Assembly: GCF_000158035.1 (NCBI RefSeq)
Contig: NZ_EQ973490.1
Coordinates: 1,519,718-1,576,865 of the forward strand
DNA from: Bacteroides cellulosilyticus DSM 14838
GTDB taxonomy: Bacteria; Bacteroidota; Bacteroidia; Bacteroidales; Bacteroidaceae
Direction: 5' to 3'
DNA: 57,148 nucleotides
Shown here: piece after piece, positions 1-12,846 of the stretch
Position numbering within the stretch: the stretch's first letter is position 1
How the letters are laid out: each line of letters begins with the position of its first letter
Made by a program: the position numbers and the translations under genes
Notes under the pieces: model-generated
Databases searched by the model: none
The model's input: only the letters and a program-made list of their open reading frames with translations
Told to the model about the DNA's origin: nothing

Positions 1-655
1 GCAGGCGTTTCGGAACCAGGAGTTTCACCAGATATGGGTAACCGCCATAAGTCAGTCCGAGATACAGGTAAGCCACTACGGTGATAGGTACAAACAAATG
101 TTTGGCAAGAGCCAGTGACGTGAACAGAACCATAGGGCCGTCTGCACCGCCTACCATGGCTACGGAAGCACTTTCCTGCAAGGTCAGTCCCAGAGCCGAA
201 GCTACGGGGATAGTCAGGAAAGTACCCAGTTCGGCGCATAAAGCCAGGAAAAGACTGACGAAAGGTTTCTGTAACAGAAAGCCTACATCCAGCAATGTGC
301 CTATACCCATAAACACAAAGCAGGCTATTAATCCGTTGCTGAAGGTGAGCGTATAGACAGGTTGCAGAAAGTCTATCTGCATCGTATTCATCAGGTCGTC
401 CGTGTCCGAAAGCATCGGGTCGAGAAAGAGGTTGCCCAATGTGCCGTCCGGCATAAAAAGTGTTCCACAATTGATGGCGACCATACCCAGTCCCATCGGA
501 ATCATTACCATAGGTTCGAGCACTCCCTTCCAGCCCAGATATATAAGCAGCAAACCTAAAAGGATTAAAAATACACGGGCTGACGCGAGCAGGTAGCCAC
601 TTTCCATCATCGTTCCAAAACCTTGGAACAGGGTTGCGAAATCTATATTTTCCAT
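1..655 (-). CDS. Sodium ion-translocating decarboxylase beta subunit (OadB/MmdB/GcdB family), 3' end outside window
   Basis: The reading frame starts at 653-655 and runs off the left edge, so about the first 218 residues are seen. The family is the multi-pass membrane subunit that couples decarboxylation of a biotin-bound carboxyl group (oxaloacetate or methylmalonyl-CoA) to sodium export. Visible family features are the N-terminal segment MENIDFATLFQGFG, long hydrophobic helices, and the conserved GTLLDVGFLL and MVGGADGPM stretches, the latter close to the sodium and carboxyl-binding region of OadB. It lies 8 bases after a small membrane gene (664-1101) that resembles the gamma subunit, so both are probably one operon whose upstream part lacks the biotin and carboxyltransferase genes here. 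Which acyl substrate it serves cannot be told from this subunit. Confidence 0.9.
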   Translation of the reverse strand, partial: MENIDFATLFQGFGTMMESGYLLASARVFLILLGLLLIYLGWKGVLEPMVMIPMGLGMVAINCGTLFMPDGTLGNLFLDPMLSDTDDLMNTMQIDFLQPVYTLTFSNGLIACFVFMGIGTLLDVGFLLQKPFVSLFLALCAELGTFLTIPVASALGLTLQESASVAMVGGADGPMVLFTSLALAKHLFVPITVVAYLYLGLTYGGYPYLVKLLVPKRL

Positions 656-663
656 ATTGTTTC

Positions 664-1101
664 TTATTTGGTTTTATCGGCTGATTTGCCGGAGTGTTTC
701 TTGTTTTTTTGATATAGCATTTCTTCTTGTTGATTCAGGTACATCATGTGTGTATCTTCGGGGTAGTAGTAATCTACCAGGTTGGTCTTGGAAACTCCGG
801 TGCTTACTCCGTGGTAATATCCGTGATAGTCGGTGAGTTCCCGGTTTACTCCCCGGCTGAACTCTTCGCGTTTGTCATCGAGAAGTCCGTTATCTTCCAT
901 GGGGATGTCCCGTATCATGAGTTCTACCTTCTGGCGCAGTTTGCGCAGACGTCGCAGGCGAAGCAGCTCTTTCTGGTGTGAGCTGTAGAAGTCGAATGAG
1001 TCGGCGGCAAAGGCAATCATTTTGATGATGAAGGCCACGAAGAAGCCGATTACGAATGTAAGCCCCATCATTTCGAGGGTGGCTATTAATAAATCGAGCA
1101 T
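664..1101 (-). CDS. Small membrane protein, probable OadG-like gamma subunit of the decarboxylase pump
   Basis: A 145-residue protein with one N-terminal membrane helix (about residues 8-30, MGLTFVIGFFVAFIIKMIAF) followed by a basic, charged and coiled region and a lysine-rich C-terminus. That layout (single TM, short soluble tail) is that of OadG, the gamma subunit that helps assemble the sodium pump, and it sits directly before the beta subunit with an 8-base gap. Sequence similarity is weak to the eye and the protein is longer than most OadG, so the assignment rests mainly on position and topology. If wrong, it is an uncharacterised inner-membrane protein of the same operon. Confidence 0.55.
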   Translation of the reverse strand: MLDLLIATLEMMGLTFVIGFFVAFIIKMIAFAADSFDFYSSHQKELLRLRRLRKLRQKVELMIRDIPMEDNGLLDDKREEFSRGVNRELTDYHGYYHGVSTGVSKTNLVDYYYPEDTHMMYLNQQEEMLYQKNKKHSGKSADKTK

Positions 1102-1202
1102 AGTTATTGCATTAATTTAGAAGTGAATAAACAATAGACTGACCAAAGGTACGCCAATGGCATACCTCCGGAGAAATGATTGGTAATAAGTAAGGTGGCG
1201 GT

Positions 1203-1655
1203 TTAAATCAGAATATGTTTCAGCTCGTAGACGTAATACCCGTAAGAATAACGGATAGCGCTGGGAGTGAAAGAAAGACTGGCATTCTGTTCCACCGGTA
1301 AATGGGTGGAAAATATACGTTGCATCTGTTCTACAGATGGATGGATCTTTAGTTTCAGCAGCTTTGAGGGAGCACTGGCCTGATTGTAGAAATTCTCCTG
1401 GAAAAGGACACCATTGATTTTACGCTCATTATTTTCATCGTTGAAGAAGGGGCGGTGGGCAATGGTCGAGAAGTAATCGGTTGACATTGAGATGAAACAT
1501 CCCGTTGGGGCAGGAGTGACAGAAGCATCTGCCGAGGCTTCGGTAAGCATCCGAAGTGCCGGCTGTTCCTCTTGCAGAATGGCGGACATTCCTAATGCGA
1601 GGCACATAAACAAGAATATATAGTGTAGATGTTTCATCATAGCGTCCGCAAACAT
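1203..1655 (-). CDS. Exported hypothetical protein
   Basis: I do not recognise the family. The likely mature start is at one of the internal methionines (MMKHLHY, positions 1640 or 1637), which begins a clean signal peptide (HYIFLFMCLALGMSA) after which the protein is hydrophilic with no further membrane segment and no lipobox cysteine. The first ATG at 1655 would add six residues before it. The gene is 101 bases upstream of the OadG-like gene on the same strand, so it may be the first gene of that transcript. No catalytic motif is visible. Confidence 0.6.
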   Translation of the reverse strand: MFADAMMKHLHYIFLFMCLALGMSAILQEEQPALRMLTEASADASVTPAPTGCFISMSTDYFSTIAHRPFFNDENNERKINGVLFQENFYNQASAPSKLLKLKIHPSVEQMQRIFSTHLPVEQNASLSFTPSAIRYSYGYYVYELKHILI

Positions 1656-1722
1656 AACAAATATCTTTGTGTTATGTTGTGTTCCCCTTCAAGAAAATTT
1701 TGTTAAATAGAGAACGGTTTCT

Positions 1723-1752
1723 TTGTGCATGTTCTACAAATGTGTATATTTG
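1723..1752 (+). promoter_or_regulatory. Bacteroides-type sigma-ABfr promoter for the nfeD-flotillin operon
   Basis: TTG at 1723-1725, exactly 19 bases, then TATATTTG at 1745-1752, a full match to the -33/-7 consensus TTTG-N19-TAnnTTTG. It leaves a leader of about 40 bases before the ATG at 1800. Confidence 0.75.
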
Positions 1753-1799
1753 GAATAATATATCTAAATATATTGTAAACCACAATAATTCAAATTCCT

Positions 1800-2297
1800 A
1801 TGGGCAGTAACATATTTCTGATTATCGCTGTAGTTACAACAGGTATTTTTGTGATACAGTTTATCCTTTCCATCTTCTTCGGAGACATTGATGCGGATGT
1901 AGACGTGGATGCCGACATCAGCAGCATGGTGTCTTTTAAGGGACTGACACATTTCGGTATCGGTTTCGGCTGGTACATGTATCTGATTGGAAATACTGAC
2001 ATTCAGAGTTATGTCATTGCCATTCTGATTGGTCTGTTTTTCGTATTTGCCGTGTGGTTTCTCTATAAGAAAGCCTATCAGTTGCAGCAGGTGAATAAGA
2101 CGGAAAAGACGGAACAGCTTGTAGGGCGAGAATGTACCATCTACTTTAAACAGGGGGATGGCAGATATACTGTACAGGTGAGCCGCGATGGAGCCATGCG
2201 AGAGATAGATGTAATATCAGAAGCAAGTAAGTCTTATCAGACGGGCGACAAAACCATTATCATGACTTACAAGGAAGGAACACTGTATATTCAATAA
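1800..2297 (+). CDS. NfeD-like membrane protein with C-terminal OB fold
   Basis: A 165-residue protein with an N-terminal membrane helix (about 5-27), an acidic Asp-rich stretch (DIDADVDVDADI, 29-40), two further helices (about 50-90), and a soluble beta-rich tail (about 100-165: LVGRECTIYFKQGDG... TLYIQ) that fits the NfeD OB fold (YuaF type). NfeD proteins are encoded next to SPFH proteins and act with them in membrane microdomains. Here the flotillin gene follows after 25 bases, so the two are co-transcribed from the promoter at 1723-1752. The acidic repeat could bind cations or basic partners; that is inference. Confidence 0.82.
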   Translation: MGSNIFLIIAVVTTGIFVIQFILSIFFGDIDADVDVDADISSMVSFKGLTHFGIGFGWYMYLIGNTDIQSYVIAILIGLFFVFAVWFLYKKAYQLQQVNKTEKTEQLVGRECTIYFKQGDGRYTVQVSRDGAMREIDVISEASKSYQTGDKTIIMTYKEGTLYIQ

Positions 2298-2322
2298 AAA
2301 CGAAACTCAAAAACATAGATTT

Positions 2323-3981
2323 ATGACACAAGAAATGATGATTATGGCCGCCATACTCGTGGCGGTTATTTTGCTTACCTTCATTGGTATCCTTTCCCGT
2401 TACCGGAAATGTAAAAGTGACGAAGTACTGGTAGTATATGGTAAAACGGGCGGTGATAAGAAGTCTGCCAAGTTGTATCATGGTGGTGCCGCGTTTGTAT
2501 GGCCGATTATTCAGGGTTACGAATTCCTGTCCATGAAGCCGATGCAGATAGACTGTAAACTAACCGGAGCTTTGTCTGCTCAAAATATTCGTGTGGATGT
2601 GCCGACTACTATTACTGTAGCTATCAGTACCGATCACGACGTCATGCAGAATGCCGCCGAACGTATGTTGGGGCTATCAATAGATGATAAGCAGAATCTG
2701 ATTACGGATGTTGTATACGGCCAGATGCGTCTGGTTATTGCCGATATGACGATTGAAGAGTTGAACTCTGACCGTGACAAATTCCTTTCCAAAGTAAAGG
2801 ACAACATCGATACGGAACTCCGTAAATTCGGTTTGTATCTGATGAACATCAATATCAGTGATATCCGTGATGCTGCCAATTATATTGTCAACTTGGGTAA
2901 GGAAGCTGAAAGTAAGGCGTTGAATGAGGCTCAGGCAAATATAGAAGAACAGGAGAAACTGGGTGCCATCAAGATTGCCAACCAGATAAAGGAACGTGAA
3001 ACGAAAGTTGCCGAAACACGCAAAGACCAGGATATCGCCATTGCTGAGACGAAGAAGTTGCAGGAGATTTCTGTGGCTAATGCGGATAAGGATAGAATCT
3101 CACAGGTAGCCATTGCCAATGCTGAAAAAGAATCACAGGTGGCAAAGGCGGAAGCCGAAAAGAATATCAAAATTGAACAGGCCAACACCGAGAAGGAAAG
3201 CCGCATTGCCGAATTGAACTCCGACATGGAAATCAAACAGGCAGAAGCCGGAAAGAAAGCTGCTATCGGACGAAATGAAGCTCAGAAAGCTGTGGCACAG
3301 TCTGACGCTGAACTGGCTGTGACTCGCGCCAATGCTGACAAGCAGGCCGGTGAAGCTGAAGCACGTTCGGAAGCTGCCGTGCAGACTGCCCGTGAAATAG
3401 CACAGAAGGAAGTGGAAGAAGCTAAAGCACGCAAGGTGGAGTCTTCTTTGAAGGCAGAAAAGATTGTGCCTGCTGAGATTGCAAAACAGGAGGCCATTCT
3501 TCAGGCTGATGCTGTTGCCGAAAAGATTACCCGTGAGGCGGAAGCTCGTGCAAAGGCTACTCTGGCGCAGGCTGAAGCTGAAGCAAGAGCTATTCAGATG
3601 AAACTGGAGGCCGAAGCTGAAGGTAAGAAGAAGTCATTGCTTGCCGAGGCTGAAGGTTTTGAGGCCATGGTACGTGCAGCGGAATCCAATCCGGCTATCG
3701 CCATCCAGTACAAGATGGTAGACCAGTGGAAGGAAATCGCCGGAGAACAGGTGAAGGCATTCGAACACATGAACTTAGGAAACATCACTGTATTCGATGG
3801 TGGAAACGGAGGGACGAGTAACTTTTTGAGTTCATTGGTGAAGACGGTTGCTCCAAGTCTGGGTGTATTGGATAAGTTGCCTATTGGTGAGACTGTGAAG
3901 GGAATCATCCATCCGGAAGGAAAGGAAGACAAGCAGGAAACCAAGAATGAAGAACCGAAGAAAGACGAAAAGAAGAAATAA
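2323..3981 (+). CDS. floA: Flotillin (SPFH/band 7 protein, FloT/YqiK type)
   Basis: A 552-residue scaffold protein of membrane microdomains. An N-terminal membrane segment (about 6-24) is followed by the SPFH domain (about 30-200, with the tyrosine- and glycine-rich start KLYHGGAAFVWPIIQGYEFL) and a long Ala/Glu/Lys coiled coil (about 200-450) made of repeated EA/KAEAE units, as in flotillins. The C-terminus has a short conserved block (FEAMVRAAESNPAIAIQYKM) and ends in a highly charged Lys/Glu tail. It is co-transcribed with the NfeD-like gene upstream, the classical pairing. The symbol is given for family (floA/floT are not distinguished here). A strong hairpin terminator follows at 4012-4061. 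Confidence 0.9.
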   Translation: MTQEMMIMAAILVAVILLTFIGILSRYRKCKSDEVLVVYGKTGGDKKSAKLYHGGAAFVWPIIQGYEFLSMKPMQIDCKLTGALSAQNIRVDVPTTITVAISTDHDVMQNAAERMLGLSIDDKQNLITDVVYGQMRLVIADMTIEELNSDRDKFLSKVKDNIDTELRKFGLYLMNINISDIRDAANYIVNLGKEAESKALNEAQANIEEQEKLGAIKIANQIKERETKVAETRKDQDIAIAETKKLQEISVANADKDRISQVAIANAEKESQVAKAEAEKNIKIEQANTEKESRIAELNSDMEIKQAEAGKKAAIGRNEAQKAVAQSDAELAVTRANADKQAGEAEARSEAAVQTAREIAQKEVEEAKARKVESSLKAEKIVPAEIAKQEAILQADAVAEKITREAEARAKATLAQAEAEARAIQMKLEAEAEGKKKSLLAEAEGFEAMVRAAESNPAIAIQYKMVDQWKEIAGEQVKAFEHMNLGNITVFDGGNGGTSNFLSSLVKTVAPSLGVLDKLPIGETVKGIIHPEGKEDKQETKNEEPKKDEKKK

Positions 3982-4011
3982 TCAGATAACTTTCTCTGTC
4001 ATTTAAAAAAG

Positions 4012-4061
4012 AAAGCGAAGAATTCATTTCCCCTTGAAACAGGGGAGGAATTCTTCGCTTT
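4012..4061. terminator. Bidirectional intrinsic terminator
   Basis: A 14-bp perfect stem AAAGCGAAGAATTC (4012-4025) / GAATTCTTCGCTTT (4048-4061) with an inner CCCCT/AGGGG stem (4030-4034/4041-4045). A-run before and T-run after serve both the flotillin gene (plus) and the LytTR gene (minus) that converge here. Confidence 0.85.
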
Positions 4062-4084
4062 TGCTTATAAAATAGTTCAGGTTT

Positions 4085-4888
4085 TTATATTCCCAGTCGT
4101 TCTTTCAATAAACGGTAGCCCGTCAGACTGACTCGCAGCTTGGTCCCGTTCTTTAATAATACTTGATAAGTCTCTTTCCCGAATAATTCAACCCGGGATA
4201 TTTGTGTCACGTTTACAATAGTGGAACGGTGGATACGTACAAAATTGTTTGTCGGCAGATGCCCTTCGAAATACTTCATGGTTTGTTCCTTGATGTATTC
4301 GCCTGTTGGGGTAACCAGGGTTGCGTAATCTCCGCATGCCTGGATGTAGAGTAGTTCGTCCACTTTGATTATGTGTATACGTGAACCGTCCTTTACCGTA
4401 ATGCGGTCGATGATTTCCTCTTGTACTTCCGACTTTTCTTCTTCTGCTGCTTGCGGTGCTATGAATTCTTCTTCCTGTACGGGATCTTTCACTACTATCA
4501 GTTGATACCACAAAATGATAGCGATCCAGGTTGGTACGCCAAACAACAGGCGGAAAGGTATGGTAGAAGCAAAAGATATATAAGGTATTCCCGCTATTCT
4601 TACCATAATGTCACAAATCATGAAGCTGCCCGCAATCCAGAGTAATATTCCTGCTGCGACCGTGATGACCTTTGTCTGGAGTATGGATACGTAGCCCACC
4701 ACAAACCAGGCCAGGTATGCTAGTGCTGCAAGCCATCCGATGGTCGTGATTCCGTCTATGATGGCCGGCAACCAGTCAGATCCGGCATATCCCCACGACA
4801 AAGTCGCCTGGATGATTGCCAGAACCAATGCCAGCACAAGCATCGGAAACCAACGGTAAGGGTAATCTATGATTGGATGTGCTCTCAT
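4085..4888 (-). CDS. Membrane-anchored LytTR-family transcriptional regulator
   Basis: A 267-residue one-component regulator. Four membrane helices fill about residues 12-150 (for example MLVLALVLAIIQATLSW and LLWIAGSFMICDIMV), then a Glu-rich linker, then the LytTR DNA-binding domain (about 165-265) with the family signature FVRIHRSTIVNV and the C-terminal GYRLLKERL. LytTR domains bind direct repeats in promoters. It follows the LiaF-like gene by 4 bases in one operon, so the upstream membrane protein is its likely sensor or partner, much as LiaF partners LiaSR in Firmicutes; the analogy is inference. No target site could be identified. Confidence 0.85.
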   Translation of the reverse strand: MRAHPIIDYPYRWFPMLVLALVLAIIQATLSWGYAGSDWLPAIIDGITTIGWLAALAYLAWFVVGYVSILQTKVITVAAGILLWIAGSFMICDIMVRIAGIPYISFASTIPFRLLFGVPTWIAIILWYQLIVVKDPVQEEEFIAPQAAEEEKSEVQEEIIDRITVKDGSRIHIIKVDELLYIQACGDYATLVTPTGEYIKEQTMKYFEGHLPTNNFVRIHRSTIVNVTQISRVELFGKETYQVLLKNGTKLRVSLTGYRLLKERLGI

Positions 4889-4892
4889 AGGA

Positions 4893-5732
4893 TTAGTCTT
4901 TTATTTCTAATCCGCCGAAGGAAATGTTTCCACGGATTATTAATGTACTTTCTTTATTAATATTCGCTCCCTGCCAGCGCTTATCCTCGCATCCGCCGGC
5001 AAAAGCATTGCATTGGGGTAGAACGTTCCAGTCTGAAGGAATGTACAGTTCTATTCCACTACAGGTGCAGTCGATATCGATGTAGGTTTCTCCCGGTGCA
5101 AGATGCGTGTGGCGCAGGTCAATGACAGTTCCTCCGAATGAAGCCCGGATGCTGGCGCCTTTAAATAATTCGTCCAGAACGACATGGCGTACAGAGCCAA
5201 AAGCATTGTCGGAGCGCAGATACCCGTTTTCCGATTCGCATTGTTGCTCATTGTTTTCCATATTCATGTGCATGTGTCCGCCTCCTCTTTTGGCCCAATC
5301 CCGGTAATGGCCGTTCATGTGGCTTTTCATCCAGCGTTCTCTGCGACGAGCCTTTACAAAAAACAGGATACCCGCTACAATCAGTGCAACAGGCCAGACG
5401 ATGGTCTGTGAATTTTCCGGTAGCCATGATAATCCTCCGATCAGGAAATAAACACCTATTAAGGTTAGGGTGGCTCCGCTCAGATAATGGCGGCGTGTCA
5501 TCGTATAAATACCTAATATAATAAGAAGACTATGCCAGGATACCACTACATTGAATAGGTCATACGTAATCCACCCTACGTTACGGGCAAACAGTAATAT
5601 TCCGGAGATGATGAAGAGTGAAGCTATCAGTGCCTTACCTGATAAGCCTGCATGAGACGGGAAGTTTTGTTTCTTTTCCATTGTTTCTATTGTTATTGAT
5701 TCATATTTCATTGTCATGGGTTGATGGCTCAA
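4893..5732 (-). CDS. LiaF/LiaI-like cell-envelope stress membrane protein
   Basis: A 279-residue protein with four N-terminal membrane helices (about 32-140; LiaI/DUF5668-like: SLFIISGILLFARNVGWIT) and a soluble C-terminal domain (about 185-279) with the LiaF-type beta pattern (FGSVRHVVLDELFKGASIRA, SFGGTVIDLRH, GIELYIPSDWNV). Such proteins sense envelope stress and modulate a neighbouring regulator; here the LytTR gene follows immediately. A His/Met-rich linker (residues about 150-166, GGGHMHMNMENN) could bind metal, which I have not seen as a family feature. Starts at Met1, Met6 (MTMKYE), Met8 or Met19 (MEKKQN) are all possible. Confidence 0.8.
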   Translation of the reverse strand: MSHQPMTMKYESITIETMEKKQNFPSHAGLSGKALIASLFIISGILLFARNVGWITYDLFNVVVSWHSLLIILGIYTMTRRHYLSGATLTLIGVYFLIGGLSWLPENSQTIVWPVALIVAGILFFVKARRRERWMKSHMNGHYRDWAKRGGGHMHMNMENNEQQCESENGYLRSDNAFGSVRHVVLDELFKGASIRASFGGTVIDLRHTHLAPGETYIDIDCTCSGIELYIPSDWNVLPQCNAFAGGCEDKRWQGANINKESTLIIRGNISFGGLEIKD

Positions 5733-5924
5733 AGGTAAGCGAATTATTCCTCTCCATATAGCCTTTCCGGCTGATTTCCGGTAGAAAAGCCGATGAGTTC
5801 CGGGTATGAATCGGTGAATTCGGATGGTGAAATAGAACTATTTGATAAAAAAACAGCAATATTCTGCAACCAAACTTTATCTTCTTGCGTCTAATAAGTA
5901 AATGAATAAATAATAATAAGAACT

Positions 5925-6287
5925 ATGAAAGTAAATTTATCCATGGATGATATCCGTACGAAAGTAGAAGAGTATATTAAAAAGGCAGGTCGTGCTACCG
6001 GTCGCCCCGTACTTACGGCTTATTATGTAATGACTGCCGATACGACTCCCGATAATGAGCGGACCAATATAATGCTTGCTTTGGTGGCCATTGTGTTTCC
6101 TACCAGTATAGAGGATGTTCTGGGACAGATTTTTATGGTAGGTAAAGGATTTGCTGCTGTTTATGCTTATAAAAAAGTGAAGAAATATATCACACCGCAG
6201 ATAAAGGATAAGGTAGAGGCAAAGCTCGACGAGTGGTTCCATGATAATGTGACGGAGGTGGAGCCGCTTTATTTGGAGTTAAAATAA
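5925..6287 (+). CDS. Conserved small protein, distantly YkvA/DUF1232-like
   Basis: A 120-residue protein. The central hydrophobic block LALVAIVFPTSIEDVLGQIF resembles the DUF1232 (YkvA) membrane-associated helix with its P-x-D pattern, but the classical PxDxxPD motif is not there (only PTSIEDVLG). N-terminal (DIRTKVEEYIKKAG) and C-terminal (KYITPQIKDKVEAKLDEWF) parts are amphipathic helices. It stands alone on the plus strand and is closed by a very stable terminator at 6323-6363. No function can be given. Confidence 0.6.
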   Translation: MKVNLSMDDIRTKVEEYIKKAGRATGRPVLTAYYVMTADTTPDNERTNIMLALVAIVFPTSIEDVLGQIFMVGKGFAAVYAYKKVKKYITPQIKDKVEAKLDEWFHDNVTEVEPLYLELK

Positions 6288-6322
6288 GAACGATAGGTTT
6301 ATAACTTCAGGTTTAAGATCAT

Positions 6323-6363
6323 AGAATAAGGTTGTAACTGAGCAAAAGTTACAACCTTATTCT
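6323..6363. terminator. Bidirectional intrinsic terminator
   Basis: A 17-bp perfect inverted repeat, AGAATAAGGTTGTAACT (6323-6339) and its complement (6347-6363), 7-base loop. It separates the plus-strand gene at 5925 from the 3' end of the glycan utilisation locus on the minus strand. Confidence 0.8.
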
Positions 6364-6383
6364 CGTTGATGTAAGAGCTATAA

Positions 6384-10966
<4,583 letters not shown>

Positions 10967-10978
10967 TGTATCAAGATA

Positions 10979-12838
10979 TTATTTTTTCATCTTTGCATAT
11001 AACTCATTCAAAATTTCCCTTCGGGTAGAAATTCCCGGTTGAATTTTTATATTCAATTTAGACAAACGCTTCCAGTTACTTAAAGTCTGTTCCTCTATCG
11101 CTTCATCTAATTTTGCTTCCCATTCGGGCAAAAAGCCCCGAAGTCCCATGTATTGTACCATTAAGAAATCTTCGTCATCTAATGAAATATCTTTATAATA
11201 AATCAGAGTAGTGCCTTGTTTAAGCAAGACATCTTGCATCATAGCTATATTGATATTCCTGACTTTTACCTTTTCTTCTATTGCAACTGAAGATGCTACA
11301 CCGGCAGCTTGTCCCATAGCCATCCAGCATGGTTCCATTCTAAGTGTAGAGAAACCGATATGAGAGCCGGAAATGGGAACTGGAAATAATAAATTATCTA
11401 TCTCCTTAGGAACAATCACTCCATAGGGGACAGTGTAAGGTGATGTTGGATAACCCAAAAATCCATTCAGGTGCACCATACCGGGTTCCCGTTTATGGGT
11501 GGCATGTGAATCAAATCCATAATGGCTGGCTGTGATGCTTGATGAATACACAGGAGGCCTTCCACTGCCTTTTACAGGCATCGCATCACTTGCTATGAAA
11601 AAATGAAGTCCTTCGAACCGACGTCCTTCACGTACATATACTTGTCTGGGAAAATGCCCATTATCAGTATATTCATCTTTTGCATACCCCCATTCGCGAG
11701 CTGCTTTCCGAAAATGAACCGGTAATTCTTTATCGTTTTGGGCAAACCAAAGCAGTCCTTCTGTATATTCTCTCAGTCTTGTAGCAAACTTGTCACGCCA
11801 TGCCCAACCGGCTGTAGGCCATGCCCAGTTCTCTTCAGGCAGATCTGATGAGACAAAAGCAGCATGCTGGTTGTTAGCATCTGTTTTTTCATTTGGAATT
11901 TCAACCAGGTTTACTACTTTACCAAGCCCCCATTTGTCACCAGGAATCATAGTCGGATTGCCCTTAGCTATATGTTTCTTATTAGCTTCTAACATTTCCA
12001 AAGTAACATTCACCATTTCTGCTTGGGTATGACGTCCCGTCCAGACATCATCGATAATAGATGCATATTCATTACGGTCATAATTTTTGGGCTTTGTTAT
12101 AGGTACTTTATTATCCGGATTTTTGGTCAGGCACAATCGGTAATTGTATGCCTGGACAGCATTATCTCCAATAAAAGTGGAAGCATCCATTTCCGGGCCA
12201 TGCCAGTATTTGTAAACACTTCCTGCTCCGGGTTCTCCAAACTCATTTTTGCCTTCGCGCCCTACTCTAAAGGGGACACCGGCTGCTGCTGCCAGATCTC
12301 CCTCGTAAGTGGCATCAATGAAAATCTTGCCTTGATACTCTTCTTGAGTATTATTATCACGATTCAGAACGTTGATTTTCACAATTTTATCATCTACTTT
12401 TTTTATATTATGAGGACTGGAATCGAATTGCCGCATTGTCAAAACTGTGATTAGATCTTTATATTCTCCTAACCAGTCTGTGAATACTTGTTCTGCCACT
12501 GAAGGTTCGAAACGGAAACCATCATCACATCTCTGATATTGTATAGAAGTTACACCATATTTTTTTTTGTAATAGTCTTTGATGCGGCAGGTGAACTCTC
12601 TGAATAATCCTGTTGTTGCTGCCCGGGTTACAATATCCGTTGCTCCCAGTCCATTGGAGGGCAGACCTCCTATATGCTGTGTTCGTTCTAAAATAACAGA
12701 AGTTTTCCCAAGTTTAGCAGCTGCGAGTGCTGTGGTCAATCCGCCGGGTGTTCCTCCCACTATAACAATATCATATGTTTGCTGTGCAAAAATATTGATA
12801 CTCCAAAATAATAGTAAAGTTGTTAGTAATTGTTTCAT
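10979..12838 (-). CDS. Exported FAD-dependent oxidoreductase (FAD_oxidored, PF12831 type)
   Basis: A 619-residue protein with a signal peptide (LLTTLLLFWSINIFAQ). The dinucleotide-binding motif YDIVIVGGTPGGLTTALAAA begins at about residue 22, with the acidic end of the second strand in VILERTQHIGG. A second family block FIDATYEGDLAAAAGVPF lies near residue 175 and the C-terminal FAD contacts near MEPCWMAMGQAAGVAS. The substrate of this family is mostly unknown; members occur in Bacteroides glycan loci. Position between two GH28 genes (8 and 12 bases away) says it acts on a sugar released or exposed in the same pathway, possibly oxidising or epimerising a uronic or deoxy sugar. That role is inference. 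Confidence 0.85.
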   Translation of the reverse strand: MKQLLTTLLLFWSINIFAQQTYDIVIVGGTPGGLTTALAAAKLGKTSVILERTQHIGGLPSNGLGATDIVTRAATTGLFREFTCRIKDYYKKKYGVTSIQYQRCDDGFRFEPSVAEQVFTDWLGEYKDLITVLTMRQFDSSPHNIKKVDDKIVKINVLNRDNNTQEEYQGKIFIDATYEGDLAAAAGVPFRVGREGKNEFGEPGAGSVYKYWHGPEMDASTFIGDNAVQAYNYRLCLTKNPDNKVPITKPKNYDRNEYASIIDDVWTGRHTQAEMVNVTLEMLEANKKHIAKGNPTMIPGDKWGLGKVVNLVEIPNEKTDANNQHAAFVSSDLPEENWAWPTAGWAWRDKFATRLREYTEGLLWFAQNDKELPVHFRKAAREWGYAKDEYTDNGHFPRQVYVREGRRFEGLHFFIASDAMPVKGSGRPPVYSSSITASHYGFDSHATHKREPGMVHLNGFLGYPTSPYTVPYGVIVPKEIDNLLFPVPISGSHIGFSTLRMEPCWMAMGQAAGVASSVAIEEKVKVRNINIAMMQDVLLKQGTTLIYYKDISLDDEDFLMVQYMGLRGFLPEWEAKLDEAIEEQTLSNWKRLSKLNIKIQPGISTRREILNELYAKMKK

Positions 12839-12846
12839 TGTAATTT

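Noticed and set aside
2634..3944. Long open frames opposite the flotillin gene
   Set aside because: They mirror the Ala/Glu-rich coiled coil and have Ser/Ala-rich low-complexity products.
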